A DNA stretch of 64,000 nt, taken from positions 85,953,501-86,017,500 of the forward strand of contig CM066731.1 of assembly GCA_033961575.1 (NCBI GenBank), read 5' to 3'. The first letter of the stretch is position 1; each line of letters starts with the position of its first letter. Made by a program: the position numbers and the translations under genes. This DNA comes from Aselliscus stoliczkanus. Taxonomy: Eukaryota > Chordata > Mammalia > Chiroptera > Hipposideridae. The notes beneath the pieces are model-generated. The model searched no databases. It was not told the origin of the DNA and worked only from the letters and a program-made list of their open reading frames with translations. Positions 1 through 12,235 of the stretch are shown one piece after another.

Positions 1-2447
1 ATGTTGTTTGAATTGAAATAAAAATATTACTGTAAACAACTACCAAAGATTGCAAAATCAAGGAGGGCATATTTATGGCAAAAATCTAGATAGAACTGAT
101 ACACGTACAAAATATTTTCAAACCAAATGAGACATTTGTCTAAATTAGCTAAAGTGAGTATTATTATATTTTGTGCCAAGTGAGATAAACTAACATGAAA
201 GATTTTTTAAATAAATAGCAACAACAAAATAAAAATTAAATATTCATTTTTAGTGTTTTCCCTTTCAAAGTTGCCCTCAAGTGAAATGTTGCAAGAACAT
301 CTTTTATGTAATGTCTTCACAGACATTGAGACATTATCTTTATTACCTATGCTTTAAATTCTTGACTTTTAAAAAGGATTTCATATTTGAAAAACAATTA
401 AAATTTAACTGATATAAATCTGGTGAATAAATGATTTTTTAGAGGGAAAACTAACTTAGATGTAATATTAAGTTAAAAAATCATTAAGTTGTAGTCATAC
501 CATTTATATTTCTTTTTTGATTTAATAATGTGATTATTTTGTGTGTTCATACTTTATGTATCTTACGAGTATGTTTATAAGCAAAATTTAGTCTTATGTG
601 AGACATCTTAGTATATATCTCATTTATAATCTGAAGAATGAGAGTACTCCCCAAAATTGAATTTGTAAAGACTTTCAGGTGTAATTTCAAAACATTAAAA
701 TTTCCATGACAAAATGCTGGAAATGTACAAAATGGAAGTTAAAATGGAGTTTGACACATAGGAAGGAAGGAAATATACATTCACTAACTAAATCACATTC
801 TGTGTTCTTTCTGTCTTTGTCCCAGGATCCTAGGTGCATATGTCTTTATGTTTTATATGTACTGATTCATTTTGTTCATAGGTATTCAGGCTTCCTCTGA
901 ATAAGGGAGTAGAGAAGAGCCCTTACCTGGAAATGTCACTTCTTGGCCTGCCTGCTGCAGATATGACTGTCCTCCTGGAATGCCATCTCATGAACACATT
1001 AGATCTGATGTCCCACGACCAATGGCCAGTGGAAGTGCCCCTTCCTTATAAATGGCTTTCCTGCTTGTTCCCAGTCTCCATGGCTCTGGGTTACCCAGGA
1101 AGTCCTCGAGGATCTGGTCCTCTTGAGCCACAGAGACAGAGACAAGCAGGTTAGAGGAATTGCACTCAAGTCAAAGAAGGACTTTCTATCATCTGGGTGG
1201 TCTGGCACAGAAGACCTAATTGCTCACAAGGGATTGTGGAATGGACATCCCTGCATCACCAGCATGCAGGTGTATTAGAAATTGCACCTGTGTTTTCACT
1301 GGTTTCCTGCCCAATCACTACTTTGTGTTCACAACATAATCTTTGGATACATCTGGTTACACTGAGTTCATTCTTTTCCAGATAATCCAGCATCTCTGCC
1401 TATAAGTGTGTTGTGATGGCATTCACGACCAACTCATAGCTCCTGCCCTCCCAAGATCTCTCTTAATAACTATCTCTTACTTGTAATAGGAGGCATACAG
1501 GTTACTTCCATGAACACAGATGTTTATTAATTAGATTTCCTGGGAAGGCACAGATACCCCTTGGCAGAATAAGGGATGTAGACTGGACATATGTAAATGA
1601 AATAGGAAGAGAAAGCACAGTAGTATCAATGGCAGTGTGACAGGGCAATATGGCACTGTCTTTTTCCCAGAAAACAATGGGTCACAAAGCATGAATGACT
1701 AAAGAAAATTTCAAATAAGTAAAACAATGTCAACACCACAGAGGGAGAAGAAACCAAAGAGAAACCACTACATTTATTCTTCAGCCTGGAGGTGTCTGAA
1801 CATAAAGGATAATCACTTTCCCAAAAAGTGTGACAAATGTCTAGCTGTGGAAAAATCTGTATGATTTAATATCATAAAAAAATCTTTCCACAAGGACTTA
1901 ATTATTTAAAAGTTCACACCTATAAATTCCAATAAAGATAGTGAATGCCTGTATTATCTTAAAGTCAGAGTATAAACAGTTTAAAGAATGTTTCTTCCCT
2001 TTAAGATGAGATAAATCTTCTAACTTCCACTGGGCCTGAGGACAGGATGGGGTCATTATCTTGGTTCCTACCATGCTTCATTCTGAAGAATCAACACAGA
2101 TCATAATTCAAATAAAGATAAGAGTGTGGTCTGAATCACTATTAAAGAAAAGTTGCCTTCATGATCTGAATTTGCTTGATGATGGGTCTTTAGCTTAATC
2201 ACCAAAATTTTTTTTTTTTTTAAGGGAGTATGGGGCAAAAATTGGGAGCATAAGTTATGCCTTTCTCTAATGAACTTATCCTTTTAATTTCTTTTTAAAA
2301 CCATATAAATGAATTGAAATTTATTTTTCATTCATTGACTAGAGCATAAGAATCTGGTTGAAAGGAAGTTCTTTTCGTTGATAAGACTAGCTTGGGGACC
2401 TTTTCCTATTAGTTAAATCAACCAACAAAATAAACAATCAACAGACA
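1..2447. other. Intronic DNA, nothing assigned
   Basis: Downstream intron of DPP10. The first 900 bases are very AT-rich. From about 930 to 1330 the composition is richer in GC and looks repeat-derived, possibly an old LTR or MIR-type fragment, but I could not place it. No ORF here looks coding. Confidence 0.5.
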
Positions 2448-2884
2448 GGCTGGCTGAGTGGCGCATTGGTTAAGAGCTGGTTTGGGGATGCCAGCAGCCC
2501 CGGTTCGGATCCCACATATGAGGGCCAGTAACACTGCCCTCTACAGCTAACAACAGCTCCACCTGGAGCTGGACTGTGTGAGCCCCGATGACGGTGTAAG
2601 CTGCAACCCCTGCTGCAGTGGGCTGCCATAGGCTACAGTGAGTGGCTGGCAGCCAGCGTGAGCTGCCAATAGCTGCAGCGAGCGGCTGTCCAGAGGCCGG
2701 CGACCAATCTGCCTCATCCAGGAAGAGTGCAATGATGATACCAACATGGGCCAGTGAAGCAGTGTCCTCTGCAACTAGACTGAAGAACAAAAAGACAGCA
2801 ACTTGTCTGTTCCCCTTTCCCGATTCTCCAGCGCTGTTCCCCTCCCCCATTCCCCAATAAAATCTTTAAAAAATAAATAAATAA
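2448..2884 (+). mobile_element. Long composite tRNA-derived SINE
   Basis: A tRNA-like head with pol III A-box (gagtggcgcattggttaag) and B-box (ggttcggatcc) regions is followed by the family-typical gagggccagtaacactgccctc. A body of about 300 bp rich in GCTG/CAGC comes next. The end is a pyrimidine-rich tail with ttccccaataaaatc and an AAATA tail. The same body occurs in reverse at 25181-25584 and 51407-51866. Target-site duplication is weak (about aacagac). Confidence 0.85.
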
Positions 2885-4074
2885 ACAGACCAAAACAAAT
2901 CACTTAACACCTTCAAATTACAAACAGATCTTGTTCTTTGGGGGCTAAGGAGAGTCAGGGGATACTGTTTATAAAGTAGCTCAAGTCATAAGAGAACATC
3001 TTTCTATATTCATCTTATTAGTCTTCCTCCCTATTTAGGTACATATATATTCAATTATTATTATTGTCATTGTCATGATTTTATTAGAAAGAAGAAGGCT
3101 ATGAAGTTCAACTTTAATGGGGAAAAAAAAGGAAGAACTAAAAGGAAAATGTAGTTTATAACTGCACTGAGTAGTAGAATAAGGTTAACTTACTGATTGT
3201 CATTGTACAGGTCATCTGAAGATAACATAAAAGTATATAGTAGATGCTTAGACAGCATATAAAAAAAGAGTAATCATGTAAATTATTACAAAGTGAATTA
3301 ATTATTTAGGTATTCTGTTATTGTGAGTTTAAGTAGCATCTCAAATGATCCTGGTATCTGCATTATGAACATACCAGTACATACAAAGTCTAGTAAGAAG
3401 ACAGGACATTTGATGGCCTTGATAAGACATGGTGAAAGTATGTTACTAATAAATTAATTTATGTATGTTTATACTTATACCTTAAAAAATAAAAATGATT
3501 TGGTATTGCTTGGGATATATAGGAATACTGCCATTAACAAACATAGGAATATTATTACTAATACTGGTATAAAAATAATTATATATTTGAAATTTTCAAA
3601 AAAATATAAAGAATTTGAATTATTTTTAGAAAGATTTAAGAATAATGTGATAAAGAAAATTACAAAGACAGGTAAAGGGAAATAAGTTATGGAGGGAAGC
3701 AAGTGTTACCACAGGTAAACTCCATGTCCAGAACACACTAATGCAAACAATCAGTTACATGATCCACAATACACATGAAAAAAATATGGCAGATTTTCAG
3801 AAGCACAAGTACTACCTAGATAAATCACAGATGTATGTGTTGTGTGTATCTGTGTATGTGTGTATAGAGAGAAAGAGAAAAACTGAGACAGAAACTGAGC
3901 TAGAAGGACAGAGGGACAAGGCAGAAACAGAGAAAAAAACACTTCTCACATGGCTTCAGAAAAATCATTGTGTGTTCTTGTGGACATCTCCAATGCATCC
4001 CTAAAGTAACAGTATTACATGTCTTAAGGCAAATGTTATCTTTAAATTATTTGTGTTGAATATTCTCCATTTGC
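2885..4074. other. AT-rich intronic DNA
   Basis: No repeat or gene recognised. It includes a short GT/GA-rich stretch near 3835-3930 that is a low-complexity tract. Confidence 0.5.
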
Positions 4075-4515
4075 CAGTTCCATTCCCCAACTTTCCCCGC
4101 AAGGTTTCCAGAGGCTGAACTCTGCAATGGAGCTGCTTTGTCAACAGCAAGCTCCTGCAGGAACTCAAATCTTGAGAGGAGAGTTCAGGGCATTTATTAC
4201 CAGGGCCCACTCTCTTATTAGGAACTGGTTTGGCAATGGCTGAACTGCAATACCTGTGGATGGGCCCTACTGGTTCATCCTGTTCCTCAGCTACAAGCCT
4301 CTCCAGGTCTTGTAAGTCAGCCTGCCTCTGGCTCCTTCAGTCCTGGGGCAGTAATAATTTTCTATGGTTACAGACTCTATATTGCCTTCCTATCCTTTGT
4401 GAGTTTTTCCTTAGACCTACCCATATCTTTGTTAATAGTTCCTTAACTAACTGCATTTCATGCCCCCTCTTGAATGTGTCACCTTTAAAATTTCCAGGAC
4501 CCAGACAAATAAATT
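4075..4515 (+). mobile_element. Solo LTR, ERVL-like, plus orientation
   Basis: The segment has the layout of a mammalian class III LTR: a mid-region gggcatttatt, a GC-richer segment, the pyrimidine-rich ttaatagttcc block, then a terminal gaatgtgtcacc followed by ccaggaccc. The 3' portion resembles the two LTR-like segments that flank the provirus remnant at 14.9-19.1 kb. No internal retroviral region is attached, so I call it a solo LTR. Family name not determined. Confidence 0.5.
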
Positions 4516-5494
4516 ATGAAAAATATATGCTTTCTTAGATCTCAAGCATCTATCTAACTAGGGAAGGCATAATAGTTTTCAGGCAAATTTCTACATGGCT
4601 GAAGTACTAAGTTTTAAATATTATAAATACTGATAATCCTAAAACAAGTAAAAAAAATAAGTTAGTTTCCATTTGATGAATACAGTTTCTTTTATTCACG
4701 CCACAGATCTCTCTCTCTCTTTTTTTTCCCCCATGTCTGTGTATTTCTTGGCCCATCCAAATAATATCTGTGCTCAGAATGGCTAAATGCACATGATACA
4801 AATATCATTGATCACTTTTTTTTTCCTGTGAGCTGGACTAAGGCTTTCACAAGAAACAAATGAGTAATAAAATATACTTACGAAAAACTGAAACATGAGG
4901 AGTGTTTGAAAATAACAATTTTGAAGTAAATTTTGATGTTGAGTTTTCGAACAACAGCAAAAAAGTAAATCATACACTTTGGTGCATTTCAAATGCCACA
5001 GTTGGCACTTACATAAGTTCAAGAGGCAGAAAAAGGCAAAACTGTTATGTACATTGTGTACATAAAGTATTCCACAGCTCTCTCCAAATTTTAGACCAAC
5101 ATCATTGCTAAACCAATAAACCTGAATTACATTTAACTACTTTTCCTTCACAGGACTTTTCCTTGCTTTCAGCTGGGTTGAGTGTATTATTCTGTATACT
5201 GGACTTCCAACATTTAAGGATATATGATATTTCTCTGCAATGAGTTACTAATTTTATCATATTGAACCTCAAATATTAAAGAGATATACACTTAACTGAT
5301 ACTCTGATAACTGACAATTGTTTCTGTCTTTAGGAATTTTTGCATTTGATGATACTCTGCTATAACTCATTAGGAACCCTTTCAGGTAACAAAATCAAGG
5401 TCAGGAATCCCTGTCTTCTATTAGAAAGGAACCTGGATATTTAAAAATTGACCACCATTTCAAAGGCTTAAATAAAAACTGATGAAAATCATAA

Positions 5495-5625
5495 ATTACT
5501 ATTTTAAGATTAGGGTGTTCAGATCCAGAAAAAGGAAGAGTGAACTGTCCAAGGTCACATGATGAAATGGTGGTAGAGATGTGACTCAAACACTCCAGTC
5601 TAGTACCCTTTCCTCTTAATTCAAA
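5495..5625 (+). mobile_element. MIR fragment
   Basis: The text aactgtccaaggtcacatgat followed by ggtagagatgtgactcaaa matches the MIR core (acttgcccaaggtcacacagc). Confidence 0.6.
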
Positions 5626-6943
5626 GCCCAAAAAAATCAGAGAAAAAGATAAGAGTTAAGGATAGCATAAAATATCAGTAGTTTTCATAGTTGTTTCATT
5701 TGTGACTAAATCTTTCATGGCTGGTAGACCAAATAGAAGTTTCTCTCTAATTTGTTCCAACGTATTTCATTCTGTATGTCAATTCAGATGGTCCTTTAAG
5801 GTCTTCCATCACAATCTGGATGCAGTACTCTATAACTTGATGAAACAGACTTGGTATCGTTTTCTAACTCTGCTACCAACTAATCCAGACTTAAAGCTGG
5901 TCTATCTCAGCCTTTTTTGTTATTGTTGTTTAAGTCTCTGACCCTCATCTTTTCCACTAATAAAAGGAGCAGTTTACATTAGGTAGTTAATAAGGGTCCT
6001 TCCAGTGTAAGCGTTCCATAAAATTTTATTACCTTTCAAGTAGGCAAAATTTCCACACACAGCAGGCTGCACTTTCTGTGAAAATCCCCAACTGTGATGA
6101 CATTTTTCTAAATATGTTAATGGAACAACATTTGAGTTGAATTGCTGTTTGAATCCGTCACCTTGCATCGATTGATTGTTGAAGTCATAAAAATAAATTT
6201 TGAGCTTAACCCCAAATCATACAATATAGTGTGAAACTATTTTCCTAAATCAGCTGCCTATCTCATCCCATCTTTAGGTCTGTTTTAAATTTTAAAGAGA
6301 TGCAATATTTGAATCACCCAGAAGTTTGAGATTTCAATGGATTTAAAAATCTATGTGGTTATTTGATTGATGCTCATTATTGGAGATTTTGCTAACATTA
6401 AAATTATGTTCATGACACATAAAATGTGTTTCTTTTCTCCCCATTTACACTTCTTAAATAAGAATATGTCTTATGTAGGATATTTACAATCAAAATCTCA
6501 TTAAATTACCCTGCCTGGAAAAGAAAGCTAGAGAATCATTGGCAAGCTGTGTGGAAAAAGTTGAAAAATCTGCACAAATTTTAGGTGATTATATGCTTAA
6601 AGAGGACAATTTTCAAAAAATGGAGTGACTATTTTCAGGAAGAAAATTCAATAAAAAATTATCTGTTGTTCCCATATCTCTGTCACATCTCATGCAAAAA
6701 GTCTAATTCTCAATATCAGTATATTTAGTCATTTTGTGCTGCATTTAATCACCTTGAAACTGTAAATGCTTCCTGGGAACAAGAGACCCAGAATGACTTC
6801 ATTCCTGCACTAATGGAGGTAACCTCAGCTTTATTTTCAAGTGGATTTGTTAAGCTGATCACATTTCTCTCTAAATTGCAACCAAATGATAATTGGAGTT
6901 AAACTGTCTATTCCCTGGTAAAAGTGAAATTGAAATTGCATAC
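5626..6943. other. AT-rich intronic DNA
   Basis: Sequence next to the last visible DPP10 exon. I see no repeat family or coding stretch. The next DPP10 exon was searched for here and not found. Confidence 0.5.
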
Positions 6944-7041
6944 CTTGATTTAAAGCTGTCAGGTGGCATGAGTTCCAAAGTATGAGTTGGTCCATATAAG
7001 TTTACAACATATAATTTGATTGTTGGGTTCACTTGACCTGC
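6944..7041 (-). CDS. DPP10: DPP10 internal coding exon (98 bp), last of five in the window
   Basis: The minus-strand reading AGQVNPTIKLYVVNLYGPTH then TLELMPPDSFKS plus two bases (AG) of an Arg codon follows directly on the YPYPK end of the previous exon. The acceptor is tctcaaag and the donor gtatgcaa. It matches about residues 285-317 of human DPP10 with no difference I can recall. PKAGxxNP is shared across the DPP4 family. The next exon (beginning EYYITMVKW in human) was sought between 1 and 6943 and not seen, so the following intron must be at least 6.9 kb. The peptidase-like C-terminal hydrolase domain is therefore outside the window. Confidence 0.95.
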
Positions 7042-7689
7042 CTTTGAGAAAATGAAAGTTGTAATGCAAATACATTAAGCATTAGAATATATTGAGGAAA
7101 AAGAAAATGCATTTTGATTCTTTTACACATTTGTGTTAGAATGGGGAAAAAGTTTAAATTTTCTGAAGTAGAAATGATTTTAAATTCAACTTGATTGCTT
7201 TCAATTGTTTTTGTAGATTGCTGCTTCTTAAGCCTTTTAGTCAAACAATTAAAGGTGATGGAAAATCATGATGATTTTATTCATTAGGCAGTGCTATTGT
7301 GTTCTTTCCCTAGAGAGAACCAGAAAGGCTGGCTTTACAACAAAACTAGTTGATCAAGCAGCTACTCATTATAGGACGTGCAAGGCAATGGGAAAGAATC
7401 TTTGTTAATTAAAAGAAAAAAAAAAAAAAAGAAAAAAAAATCGCCCAAACCCAGGTGCCACATGCTTAAAATTCCACATACCTAATTTATTCGATGCATT
7501 AATCATTCTAGGTTTTCCTTTAAATTGGATGGGGTATTAGTGACCCTTGGGAGGTGGGCCAGGAGCAGACTGTTCTCACTCAACACCAAGCATGAAAAGT
7601 AGCAAGACAGCGGTAAAAACATGTAATTTGTGTTTAGTAAATCAAAATTTATGAAATAATAATTAACCTGCATAGGAGTTAGTATGTTT

Positions 7690-7880
7690 CTGGCTAATTA
7701 TATGTGTTAGACATTGTATGAATTATCTTATTAAATGTTCCTACTACAATACTAAGGTATAATTGTAACCATGTTCCAGATGAAAATGAAGAAGCTAAGC
7801 CATGCAAGGTGAAATATCCATTAACTGAGGGAACCAGTATTTAAATTTAGGGTGCTCTTAACTACTGTACTTTTGCTTTA
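7690..7880 (+). mobile_element. MIR fragment
   Basis: Weak match to MIR: a minimum/maximum-type phrase near 7710-7760, then a block resembling gatgaggaaactgaggc and aaggtcacacag, and a final ctcttaactactgtactt. Confidence 0.55.
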
Positions 7881-8510
7881 GTTCATTCTTAGGCAATGGC
7901 CTTCAAAGTTTTTCTAAATATATTGTGAACTCTTAGGGGCGGCAAAGGGAACTTTCAACAACATACCTCAAGCATGTTGAATGAATAAATAAAAGTATGT
8001 GAATAAATGATTAACAGAATCAGTTCACCACTTATGGCTCGATGTGTTTCTAAAGAAACACTGATGTCATTGTGGTGTGGCTGATGCTTTAACAGAAGCT
8101 TGTTTGAGATAGACAGAGGAGGACAAGGAAATTAAAAGTCAGTTGAATTAATAGAATTTACAAAAATCTAAAGAGAATGATGCATCTGATTTAAGGATGA
8201 CATGTTTAAAGAATTGGCATCAACAAAACCTGGAGTTAGATCAGGACCAGAAGCAATATAATGCATTCCATGAACAATCAGTAAAACTCCTCAAGAACTG
8301 TTTTGTTAGGTTATTAATAATTAGCATGAAGGAAAGGGCAGAAGGATCAATAGGCAGAGTAAGGGAAAATTTGTAGGATAGTGACAATACTCTGTATGGT
8401 ACCATAATGAAGGATACATATTATTATACATTTGTCCAAACACACAATGTAGAGCACCATGGGTGAATTGTAATGTAAACTATGAACTTTGGGTGATTAT
8501 GATATATATA

Positions 8511-8511
<1 letters not shown>

Positions 8512-8553
<42 letters not shown>
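8512..8553. repeat. (CA)n microsatellite
   Basis: About 21 uninterrupted CA units directly abut the left inverted repeat of the adjacent TcMar element. Confidence 0.97.
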
Positions 8554-8555
<2 letters not shown>

Positions 8556-8757
8556 GGGGGTGCCAAAAAATGTATACAAGTGTACACTTTGGTCAATTTT
8601 GCTCAAGCAGTAGTCCGCAATAATCAGAATTGTCTGGATACTGATGGTAACCATGTTGAGCACCTTTGTCATTACAGAAGTGAAATATGACTTGTCTTCA
8701 TCTTTTGTTATTGGTGTATATTGAGTATTACAATTTGTATACAATTTTTTGGCATCC
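8554..8757. mobile_element. Non-autonomous TcMar DNA element
   Basis: Terminal inverted repeats are visible: ggtgccaaaaaatgtataca at the left and, reversed, tgtatacaattttttggcat at the right. There is no transposase frame inside, only about 200 bp. The right end is followed by ctctgTA, consistent with a TA target. A shorter copy of the same family is at 40594-40715. Confidence 0.8.
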
Positions 8758-8773
8758 TCTGTATAGGTCAGCT

Positions 8774-8962
8774 CAGTGGTTATCAAAGGCTCAAGTGCTT
8801 CAGAACCACCCAGTGGGCCGGAAGAGCTTGATTAACCACTGATTGCTAAGACCCACCTACAACATTTCTAATCTCTGATGAGACATGAGAATTTGCAATT
8901 CTAAAAATTTCCATATGAGACTGACACCACTGGTAAAAGAATCACATTTTGAGAAGTGGTTT
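8774..8962 (+). mobile_element. MER20-like hAT element
   Basis: Starts cagtggttatcaaaggctca, contains the aaatttgcaattct type block, and ends with tttgagaagtggt. The layout and about 190-bp length fit MER20 (Charlie-type hAT, non-autonomous). Confidence 0.65.
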
Positions 8963-10154
8963 AGCTTTGTCTGTGTGTCTGAGAACTTTGGGTTCACATT
9001 TTGACTGTAATCTACTGGATAAGGACCATGGACAGATCTTTAACAAAAACTCCTCAAGTATTATTTTACTTGATTATCAAAAATGAGATAATTCTCAGAA
9101 TACGTCACAAGTCAAAAGTTTTGAGCCAAAGAAAGTTTACTTTTGGTAGATAAAAATATCTCATAGTTTTGTCATATGGACTAACAAAAAAGATGATTTA
9201 CAAAAGTGCCTAAAATAGTATATAGTAGTAAATTAAAAATTATAATTATAATTAAGACACTGACTTTTACAGCTAGTGAAAAACTGTTTATATTTATCTT
9301 TCAAAAAACTGATTAAAGAAAAAAATAATTAATTTGATCTTTTTTGTGGGTTCTTATTAATGTTACATAATTTTATGATATGCTTTGTGACAGACATATA
9401 TGCTTATTATCACATCTTAGGCAGTTTTTTCCACATCTGTAGCACTCCAAGCTTATACTTGCACAGAATTGCTGATATCCCAATAAGCTTCTACATTAAA
9501 ACAAATGAAAAGTTGTACACATAGGAGGCCAATTTTAGACAGAAATATCAGGCTGTTTCAAAAATTCATCTGCCCAGCATTCTATACTCTTAATTAGATC
9601 TTTATCTTTCTATGGAGTTTGCAAATTAACTGCATGCTGCAAGTTCATTTTTACTTTTTAATATTTGAATTGTTTCAATAGTTTGCAAATTACAGAAGTT
9701 AATCTATGTGCTTTTTCCAGTCACATTTGCCACAAAGACTGCAAATTCACAGAATCTTTCCTCTATGATTGTGAAACACAAGCCTCAATAATAATTAACC
9801 TTATTTTATTGGCAACTGAATTGTCATTAAATGAGATAATGTTTTAATTAAGAACATTAACCTGAGGTTACTGAGATAGAACTGTGCATCTCTTTTGTGC
9901 TGAATTGCTAATGAAGGGTATTTTATAAGTTCTGAATCATGTTGAATTAAGTCAAATACAAATATATTTGTTTAGTGTAAGTATTTCAGTTCTAAATCTG
10001 ACTACATTGGATATTTTCTGCACTCATTTAATCCAGTTTAATTTGAAGCACAATTTAGTATGAACTCTATATATTACTTTAATGTCTAAAGTACCACTTT
10101 ATAGAAGTTTATTGCATAAGTAAGAGCAAATTAAAATCATACATTTGTTAGTGG
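8963..10154. other. AT-rich intronic DNA
   Basis: Nothing recognised with confidence. Confidence 0.45.
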
Positions 10155-10170
10155 AAAACTACAAACTTTT

Positions 10171-10308
10171 CGGGCCGGCCAAGTGGCGCGGTGGTTAAGC
10201 GCTGGCTTGGGAAGCCAGCGGCCCCGGTTCGGTCCCACATATGAGGGTCAATGACACTGCCCTCAAAACAAAACAAAACAAACAAACAAAAACAACAACA
10301 ACAAAAAA
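10171..10308 (+). mobile_element. Short tRNA-derived SINE
   Basis: Well-preserved head-only copy: gggccggccaagtggcgcgg, an A box, anticodon-like stem-loop, B box, then gacactgccctc and an A-rich (CAAAA/CAACA) tail. It is flanked by a perfect 16-bp target-site duplication, aaaactacaaactttt, at 10155-10170 and 10309-10324. Confidence 0.95.
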
Positions 10309-10324
10309 AAAACTACAAACTTTT

Positions 10325-12235
10325 TTTTTTAAACCAGAGTAGAAAATAATGAGACTTTGAAAATTCAAATAATATACCCAACATGTTACTGAAATTTATT
10401 CTGAGAACAAGGACTAAAACCCAGACCTAGTTTCTTTGAGTTCTGTTATATTAATTACTTGGGTTGGTATTCCTACTGACAACCACCTGAAGACTTGGGA
10501 TTCTTTCTCTCAGCTTTGGCTACTAGAATCTGTTCATTTTTAATGCCCCTAAGTGGTGATCATTAACACACACTGAGGACCTTCATCATGTATTACATAT
10601 GACAAGTATAACATATATATATATATATATATATGTATTTTTTTTTTTTGTATGGCAGATGTGAGGCTGTCTGAGAAAGCTACACTTACATAGCTAAGTC
10701 ATTAACAGTAATTGGAGCAAACCAAGTTCCACATATATATTTGTTAACATGACAGGGAGATATTTTGATTTCAGCTAAGTCTTCTGAGATGCAAGTTAAC
10801 CTTTGGTAGGTTTAAAGAGAAGGACAGAATCAATACATTTGAGTTATTTCCCTGTTCTTAAAATAACTGTGACTTTTATAAAAGGACTGAGGCTTTCAGA
10901 AGCTCAGTGTGTCCATTTGTAAAACAAAGGCAATTGTGAAGAGGAATAAATGAGGAAAAATTTGTGAAAAGTCTCTCTGAAAACATAAGGCCCACTATTA
11001 GCACACATGCTTTATACAATTAATAAATAATCATAGTGTTACTTTATGACTAGCTTTACTATTAAGAAGTATTTAATAACTAAATAATTACTTATTAAAT
11101 GATTACAAAGTGTCTAGGTTTCTCAACCCAATAGCTCCTGAATTATTAATGACATATTACATTTTCTCAATGCTTCTATTTGTTCATTCATTTGCATCAG
11201 TCTTGTTAAAATTATGAGGCATAGGAGTGTCCAAGTTCAAACACCAAAGGTACATAAATGAGAAGGAAACATGAGATACAGCTCTTGTGGATGGTTCTTA
11301 TGTATGAACCCTAAACTCCTCACTTATTTGGGGAAATGAATTATGAAAAGTTGTCCTTTCCCTGGGGCTGATTTTATTCCCCTTGTGCAGCGTACAACCT
11401 GAACAGTTCTGTGTGAATATTTTATCAGTTGATATATGCTTTCCACAACATGCCACTAGTTCTTCATTTTGTATCTAAATGGTTGGGTGAACTTTCATTA
11501 TAATAAGTAAATCAAATAATGTGAGGAGCATATTTGAGAAGTCTTTTCGGTTTTTCTCTGAAAAAAGCAGGGCCAAGTATATTGTATGGGCACAGACCAT
11601 CAACCATAAAACATGGCTAAATCTGTAATTGGATAAGTCATAAGAACTTCCCTTGGAGTACAATAAAAATCTCTTGGTGAGTATGTTTATTTTGTTGTTA
11701 GGTCAAATTGCCATATTTCTCCTGAAGAACACGGAGTATATGTGACTTCTAACCTATGACCAGAGAAGACCCTAAAAGTAATATTTTAAAATCATGGGAT
11801 CCGATTCCTCTCACTTCTGCTGGCCTCATAAACTGTCAGTCAGTCATGCCCTATGGAAGGAAGGCAGGATGGGAAGAAAGAAAGACAGTAAGGAATCTCA
11901 CTTCTTATTCCTGACTCTCCATGATTAAGCTCCCCTCCCCTCTTTTTTCCCTACTTTGGATAACTTAGGCTGGCAGATCATAGCAAAACAAAGAAAGCCA
12001 CCCCACCCTGACCACACCTTCAGGTGTAGAATAATATGTGTGATAAGTAATTTATCCAGTACTTTTCCCAGTTAATATAATGCACAAATTGAAAAGCATA
12101 AAACCTATCGTGCTGGGAAACACAAAATACAACTCACTAAAGAAATGGCTGAAAACCAGCTTCTAAATTAAATTGGCAGCCATGTCTTAACTAATTAAGA
12201 GCTAACATGTGTAAAGTAGAATTTAAAGTTATCTA
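10325..12235. other. AT-rich intronic DNA with a TA tract
   Basis: It contains a TA dinucleotide tract at about 10610-10634 and a MIR-like phrase near 10890-11010. The remainder is unassigned. Confidence 0.5.

Noticed and set aside
2470..2850. 126-codon minus-strand frame
   Set aside because: Lies wholly inside a composite SINE; similar frames recur in the other copies of that SINE.
1..6943. Next DPP10 exon downstream of 6944
   Set aside because: Searched for the reverse of the EYYITMVKW-type coding sequence and saw no candidate with splice sites.
10171..10308. Functional tRNA gene
   Set aside because: A and B boxes and an anticodon-like arm are present, but the acceptor stem cannot form and the sequence ends as a SINE with A-rich tail and target duplication.
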